DNA of 16,724 nt from an uncultured Chlorobiota bacterium (GTDB lineage Bacteria; Bacteroidota; Bacteroidia; Bacteroidales; JAADGE01): the NCBI GenBank assembly GCA_947311125.1, contig CAMZKI010000162.1, positions 1 through 16,724 on the forward strand, read 5' to 3'. The translations under genes and the position numbers were made by a program. Below are positions 13,129 to 16,724 of this stretch, one piece after another (the stretch's first letter is position 1; every line of letters starts with the position of its first letter). The notes under the pieces were generated by a model that searched no databases, was not told the origin of the DNA, and saw nothing but the letters and a program-made list of their open reading frames with translations.

Positions 13129-14652
13129 TTAACCTAAAGAGCCTGTTTCTTTTTCAACTTCGTTTAATATCTCGCATGATTTTACAAGTTCTTTCATCTT
13201 TGTATGATCTTTATACAGGGGTCTGTCAATATCTAAAAACTCAACATATTTACGTATTACCTCCTTGGCTTTTGTAACACCTTTTCCGAATTTGTATTCT
13301 CTGAAATCAAGAGCTTGGGCTGCAGCCATAAATTCAATTCCGAGAATTCCGTAAGCATTATCTAAAATTTGAAAGTTTTTTATTGCCGTGTTCATTCCCA
13401 TTGAAACAAAATCTTCCTGGTCGGCAGCTGCAGGGATAGAAAGTATGCTTGCCGGTGCCGATAAAATGCGTTGTTCGGTAATTTGCATATCGGCAGTGTA
13501 TTGACTGAGCATAAGTCCGGAGAACATTCCGGCTCCTTTTGTTAAAAAAGCAGGGAGCCCTGAACTTAAAGCCGGATTATTAAGTCTGTTCATTCTTCTT
13601 TCAGACAATACGGAAACCATTGTTATTGCAGTACCTGCCATATCCATAGGCAAAGATACCGGAGTTCCCTGAAAATTAGCACCTGAAAGTTGCATATTTT
13701 CTTCCGGAAAGAATATAGGGTTATCACCGACTCCGTTGAGTTCAATTTCTACCTGTGAGCGGGCATAAGCCAATGCGTCGTGAGCAGCACCGATAACTTG
13801 TGGTGTTGAACGCATAGAATAAGCGTCTTGTACCTTATGAGAAATTTTTCCGGCTTTTAAATCTCCTCCTTCAATTAGTTTTTCTATTGCTTCTGCACTT
13901 CTTACGGCACCTTTAAAGCCTCTTATTTCGTGAAGTTTTTTATTATACGGGCTCATATTTGCTTTTAGAGCCTCAAGGGACATTGCGGCTGCTATCTCTG
14001 CTTGTTTAAGCCAATTATTTGCATCGTATAAGAAAATTGCACTCATTGCAGTCAGAACATTTGAGCCGTTAATGGTTCCCAGTCCGTCTCTGGCTTTAAG
14101 TCCCGGAATTTTAATACCGGCTCTTTCCATAGCTTCTTTTCCGGGCAATAATTCTCCTTTATAATAGGCTTCGCCTTCACCAAGCAGCAGCAGTGCAATT
14201 TGAGACATAGGAGCCAAATCGCCGGATGCACCGACTGAGCCTTTCTGACACACATAGGGTGTAACACCTTTATTCAGCATTTCGATTAATGTAAGAGTTA
14301 TTTCCGGACGTATTCCGGAATTTCCGTGTGCGTGAACATTTATTCTGCCAAGCATTGCTGCACGTACATATTCTAAGGGCATAGGATCGCCTATACCTGC
14401 CGAATGATTGTAAATCAAATATCGTTGGAAATCTTTTACTTGGTCATCTGTCAATACGGTTTCTGAGAATTCTCCTATACCGGTATTAATACCGTACATT
14501 ATTTCGTGTGCATCTATTTTTTTTTCCAGCATCGCTCTGCAAACCTTTATGCGTTGTAATGCGTCGGGATGCAGTTCTGCTTTTTCATTATGCCGTGCTA
14601 CGTTTACGACATCTTCTATTGTCAAATTTGAACCTGTTATTATATATGCCAT
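13129..14652 (-). CDS. hutH: Histidine ammonia-lyase family (MIO enzyme)
   Basis: A 507-residue cytoplasmic lyase that removes ammonia from an aromatic amino acid, most likely histidine to urocanate. The self-formed MIO cofactor comes from A142-S143-G144 within GSVGASGDLAP. Other active-site points are Y53 in YGINTGIG, N82-H83 in YNHSAGIG, N195 in INGSN, Y278-R281 in YSMRSTPQ, and QEDFVSMG (412-419). Length matches HutH. Some positions differ from textbook HutH: NH instead of SH at 82-83, NGSN instead of NGTQ, and GANFQ instead of GGNFH (324-328), so another substrate is possible. No hutU, hutI or ftcD is nearby. It lies 124 bp after the thioesterase gene on the same strand, and no clear promoter was found in that gap. 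The family is certain, the substrate less so. Confidence 0.85.
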   Translation of the reverse strand: MAYIITGSNLTIEDVVNVARHNEKAELHPDALQRIKVCRAMLEKKIDAHEIMYGINTGIGEFSETVLTDDQVKDFQRYLIYNHSAGIGDPMPLEYVRAAMLGRINVHAHGNSGIRPEITLTLIEMLNKGVTPYVCQKGSVGASGDLAPMSQIALLLLGEGEAYYKGELLPGKEAMERAGIKIPGLKARDGLGTINGSNVLTAMSAIFLYDANNWLKQAEIAAAMSLEALKANMSPYNKKLHEIRGFKGAVRSAEAIEKLIEGGDLKAGKISHKVQDAYSMRSTPQVIGAAHDALAYARSQVEIELNGVGDNPIFFPEENMQLSGANFQGTPVSLPMDMAGTAITMVSVLSERRMNRLNNPALSSGLPAFLTKGAGMFSGLMLSQYTADMQITEQRILSAPASILSIPAAADQEDFVSMGMNTAIKNFQILDNAYGILGIEFMAAAQALDFREYKFGKGVTKAKEVIRKYVEFLDIDRPLYKDHTKMKELVKSCEILNEVEKETGSLG

Positions 14653-14776
14653 AATTTTTACAGTGAGAGTAATTAAGTTATAATTTTGTTTTTAAGAGTT
14701 TATTAAGATATATATTTTATTCACGGGTATCTGACGTTTCCCGGCTTACTTTTGTATCTTTTTATAATACGAAACA

Positions 14777-15208
14777 TTATTTACGATTATTTGACTTTAT
14801 ATTATTTGATTGTGATTTTGCTATCAGTTTATTTTCAGAATTATATATAAGGCATTCGGTATTAATTACATTTTTTCCTTTTCGGATTATTTTTGCTTTT
14901 GCAGTTATTTTTTCTCCCTGTTTTGCAGAGTTTAAAAAATCAGTATAAATATTTATGCTGGGATAAAAATCGGGTAAATCTAACGTTGCTATTGTTGCAC
15001 CCGTCATTTCATCGGCTATTAAGGTAATCATACCGCCGTGCAACATGCCGGCAGGGTTTGTCATTTCAGGTCTGACGGTAAATTCGGCTTCTAGATATCC
15101 TTCTTCAACTTCAATTAGTACCGGTTTAAGCCACATTCCTGCCGGAGAAGGTGATTGTGTCAGTTCTTTTCCTGTCTGTGATTTAAAGTATTTTACAATT
15201 TTATTCAT
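14777..15208 (-). CDS. PaaI-type hotdog-fold thioesterase
   Basis: A 143-residue hotdog-fold protein of the PaaI/YbgC-like acyl-CoA thioesterase group, hydrolysing an acyl- or aryl-CoA to acid and CoA. The family signature NPAGMLHGGMITLIADEMTG (51-70) contains HGG at 57-59 and the acidic position D66 on the hot-dog helix. The core strands follow (PSINIYTDFLNSAKQGEKI, AKAKIIRKGKNVINTECLIY). Length is normal. Its ATG overlaps the TGA of the secreted repeat protein by 4 bp (ATGA), so it is translationally coupled to a gene with no obvious metabolic link. The substrate cannot be read from sequence. It may be a housekeeping enzyme placed by chance in this unit. Confidence 0.88.
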   Translation of the reverse strand: MNKIVKYFKSQTGKELTQSPSPAGMWLKPVLIEVEEGYLEAEFTVRPEMTNPAGMLHGGMITLIADEMTGATIATLDLPDFYPSINIYTDFLNSAKQGEKITAKAKIIRKGKNVINTECLIYNSENKLIAKSQSNNIKSNNRK

Positions 15209-16644
15209 TTTACTTTTATGAACTTTTTTATTACGGTACTGTCATTTGCTGTTTTTATTTTTAAAAGGTATATGCCTCCGGAAATATTATTTATGTCAAC
15301 TTCTTTTTTATCTTTTTCTCCGAAGAAAATATTTTTGATTTCTTTTCCGGATACGGAATACATCTTAATATCACAAATATCGGTATTTTTTCCCGTAATT
15401 TTAATTTTATCATTGGCGGGGTTAGGGTAAACAGTTATATTATCCGGTAATTTTTCGGGTTTATTCGGGTCATATTCAGACCAAAAGAAGTTGTTTTTAT
15501 ATGAAGTATACCAAGAAACGGAATTATTGTCCCACAGATTAAATATTGCGGATATAAGGTGGTTTAAAAAATCATAAGTGTAGATGTATTTATAAGAGTT
15601 TATCCAGGTATTTGAAGCGGAATTCCAAAACTGTTTAGTAATTGAGAGCTTATTTCCGTTTGCATCGTAAGTATAGATAATTCTGTGGACATTTATCCAT
15701 TTGTTGTTACCATTGTCCCAATTTTGTCCTGTGTAAATTAAAATATTTCCCCTGTTGTCATATTCGTATAAATCTCTAAAGGTATTTATCCATACATTTT
15801 GCTGCAAATCCCAATATTGATTTGTTATTTCTGTAATATTACTATTTGAATCATACGAAAAAAGTAACTTTTTTGTATTAATCCAAGAACTTAATATTGT
15901 ATCCCAGTTCTGGTTTGTTTGTGAATTTAATAAATTTTGTGTGTTATATGTATATATTTCTCTGTAATTGTTAACCCAATTATATATTTCTTTTTTCCAG
16001 ACTTGCATAATATATTCTGTCTCATTTCCTGAAATATCATAGCTTTTTTCATATTTTTCTTTATTCAGCCACTCATTCTTTTCTAAATCCCAAACAGATA
16101 AAATATATGTTGTCAAAAAGTTGTCTGTGTTATAAGTAAAAGTTTCTTTGTGGTTATTTTCCCATTCGGATACAGATATATTCCAATCTTGAAAAATATT
16201 TTGAATCAAATTTCCGTAACTGTCATAACTAAACAGAGAATTTTTATAGTATTCCCAAGTTTCGGATTCATTTTTCCAATTTCTGACAAATTCTCTTGTC
16301 TTATACCCTGAGGTATTATAAGATAAATTATAAAACTGGGAATTTTTCCATTTTTCTGTATTTGCAGACCACATTTGATAAACATAACTTAACGGGTTGC
16401 CGGTATTATCTCTTTGTGTAACTTTAGCTCTTGCATATAAAACTAAGTTTCCCGAACTATTTATATAATAGTAAACGGAATCTTGCACCCATATTAAACT
16501 GTCACTGTTTTGCAACAACTTTAAATAGTTCTCTGTTTTCGGAAAACCGGAATTTTTTGTTTGAGAAAATGTAGTACCTGCTCCCGTTGTTACGAACAAG
16601 AACGTTAACGACATCTTCAGTATATACTCAAAAAAAATATGCAT
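15205..16644 (-). CDS. Secreted repeat protein with T9SS type A sorting domain
   Basis: A 479-residue protein expected on or outside the cell surface. A signal peptide covers about 1-28 (hydrophobic MSLTFLFVTTGAG, probable cleavage after FSQ). ATG at 16644 gives the longer signal; M11 is an alternative start. Residues 90-388 are ten tandem 31-residue units of pattern QxWxxxxxxWxNxxxxxxxYDxxxN, with no insertions or deletions. The C-terminal domain (about 404-479) starts VYPNPANDKIKI, has MYSVSGKEI and GGIYLLKI, and ends with a basic KKFIKVK: a T9SS type A sorting signal, which directs export through the outer membrane and removal or anchoring there. The aromatic, asparagine-rich repeats resemble YD-like beta repeats, suggesting an elongated adhesin or sugar-binding surface; that is inference. 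A TAnnTTTG box lies just upstream. Confidence 0.9.
   Translation of the reverse strand: MHIFFEYILKMSLTFLFVTTGAGTTFSQTKNSGFPKTENYLKLLQNSDSLIWVQDSVYYYINSSGNLVLYARAKVTQRDNTGNPLSYVYQMWSANTEKWKNSQFYNLSYNTSGYKTREFVRNWKNESETWEYYKNSLFSYDSYGNLIQNIFQDWNISVSEWENNHKETFTYNTDNFLTTYILSVWDLEKNEWLNKEKYEKSYDISGNETEYIMQVWKKEIYNWVNNYREIYTYNTQNLLNSQTNQNWDTILSSWINTKKLLFSYDSNSNITEITNQYWDLQQNVWINTFRDLYEYDNRGNILIYTGQNWDNGNNKWINVHRIIYTYDANGNKLSITKQFWNSASNTWINSYKYIYTYDFLNHLISAIFNLWDNNSVSWYTSYKNNFFWSEYDPNKPEKLPDNITVYPNPANDKIKITGKNTDICDIKMYSVSGKEIKNIFFGEKDKKEVDINNISGGIYLLKIKTANDSTVIKKFIKVK
15481..16377 (-). repeat. Ten tandem 93-bp coding repeats (31-residue units)
   Basis: In the encoded protein the first Trp of each unit is at 92, 123, 154, 185, 216, 247, 278, 309, 340 and 371, and the second Trp at 99, 130 and so on to 378. 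The Tyr of the YD/YN pair is at 109, 140, 171 and so on to 357. Spacing is exactly 31 throughout. The last unit lacks the YD pair. DNA identity between units is low, so the array is old and held by selection on the protein. Confidence 0.93.
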
Positions 16645-16666
16645 TAAGTTTAAAAATCTATACTTG

Positions 16667-16674
16667 CAAATTTA
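16667..16674 (-). promoter_or_regulatory. -7 box (TAAATTTG) for the T9SS protein gene
   Basis: On the minus strand TAAATTTG fits TAnnTTTG and ends 22 bp before the ATG at 16644. The upstream sequence is very AT-rich with no clear TTTG -33 element. The box would drive the repeat protein and the coupled thioesterase. Confidence 0.5.
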
Positions 16675-16724
16675 ATTATTTTTTTAACTTTTTATAAGAT
16701 AATTATTTTTAAAAAATAATATGA

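Noticed and set aside
16702..16720. Perfect AT-only inverted repeat near the window end (ATTATTTTT / AAAAATAAT)
   Set aside because: With no G or C it would be a very weak hairpin, and such palindromes are common by chance in AT-rich DNA.
1..16724. Search for defence, phage, IS, CRISPR or RNA-gene signatures
   Set aside because: No transposase, integrase, nuclease or toxin motifs, spaced direct repeats, tRNA or rRNA segments were recognised; the window reads as core metabolic and respiratory genes.

Overview
The window is AT-rich DNA from a member of the Bacteroidota. Four things point there: a secreted protein ending in a type IX secretion (T9SS) type A sorting domain; a cbb3 oxidase whose CcoN and CcoO subunits are fused; Bacteroidota-typical families (DUF4254, TIGR02757); and -7 promoter boxes of the form TAnnTTTG ahead of several genes, with little Shine-Dalgarno signal. 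The species cannot be named from the sequence alone. The cbb3 oxidase indicates respiration at low oxygen.

Layout. (1) Positions 1-2240, minus strand: a compact operon of DUF4254 protein, family 9 glycosyltransferase and a TIGR02757 protein cut by the window edge. (2) 2360-3700, plus strand: a PlsC-type acyltransferase, divergent from that operon and closed by a hairpin terminator. (3) 3753-4629, minus strand: two small lipoproteins, one with an acidic 11-residue-repeat helix and one carrying a single c-type heme. (4) 4682-10950, minus strand: the cbb3 oxidase locus in the order ccoS, ccoNO, ccoQ, ccoP, (terminator), ccoG, ccoH, TauE/SafE-like protein. (5) 11224-13052, plus strand: a dihydroorotate-dehydrogenase-like flavoprotein followed by a ferredoxin-NADP reductase-like protein. 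(6) 13129-16644, minus strand: a T9SS-secreted repeat protein, a hotdog thioesterase overlapping it by 4 bp, and a histidine ammonia-lyase-family enzyme.

How the genes work together. CcoNO, CcoQ and CcoP form the oxidase. CcoS, CcoG, CcoH and the SafE-like protein assemble it or supply copper, and the lipoprotein cytochrome c just downstream is a plausible electron donor. The usual copper ATPase gene ccoI is not in the window. The most unusual point is the arrangement of heme domains. CcoNO carries an extra C-terminal cytochrome c domain while CcoP has only one, so the canonical total of three c hemes is kept but divided differently.

Other points of interest are an (AAAT)6 microsatellite in the ccoS promoter region, a DHOD-like protein with valine where the catalytic Cys/Ser is expected, and a secreted protein with ten 31-residue repeats in perfect register. 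I found no IS element, CRISPR array, tRNA or rRNA, and no clear new defence or mobile system. No gene-free stretch exceeds 300 bases; the longest is the 273-bp divergent region at 10951-11223.
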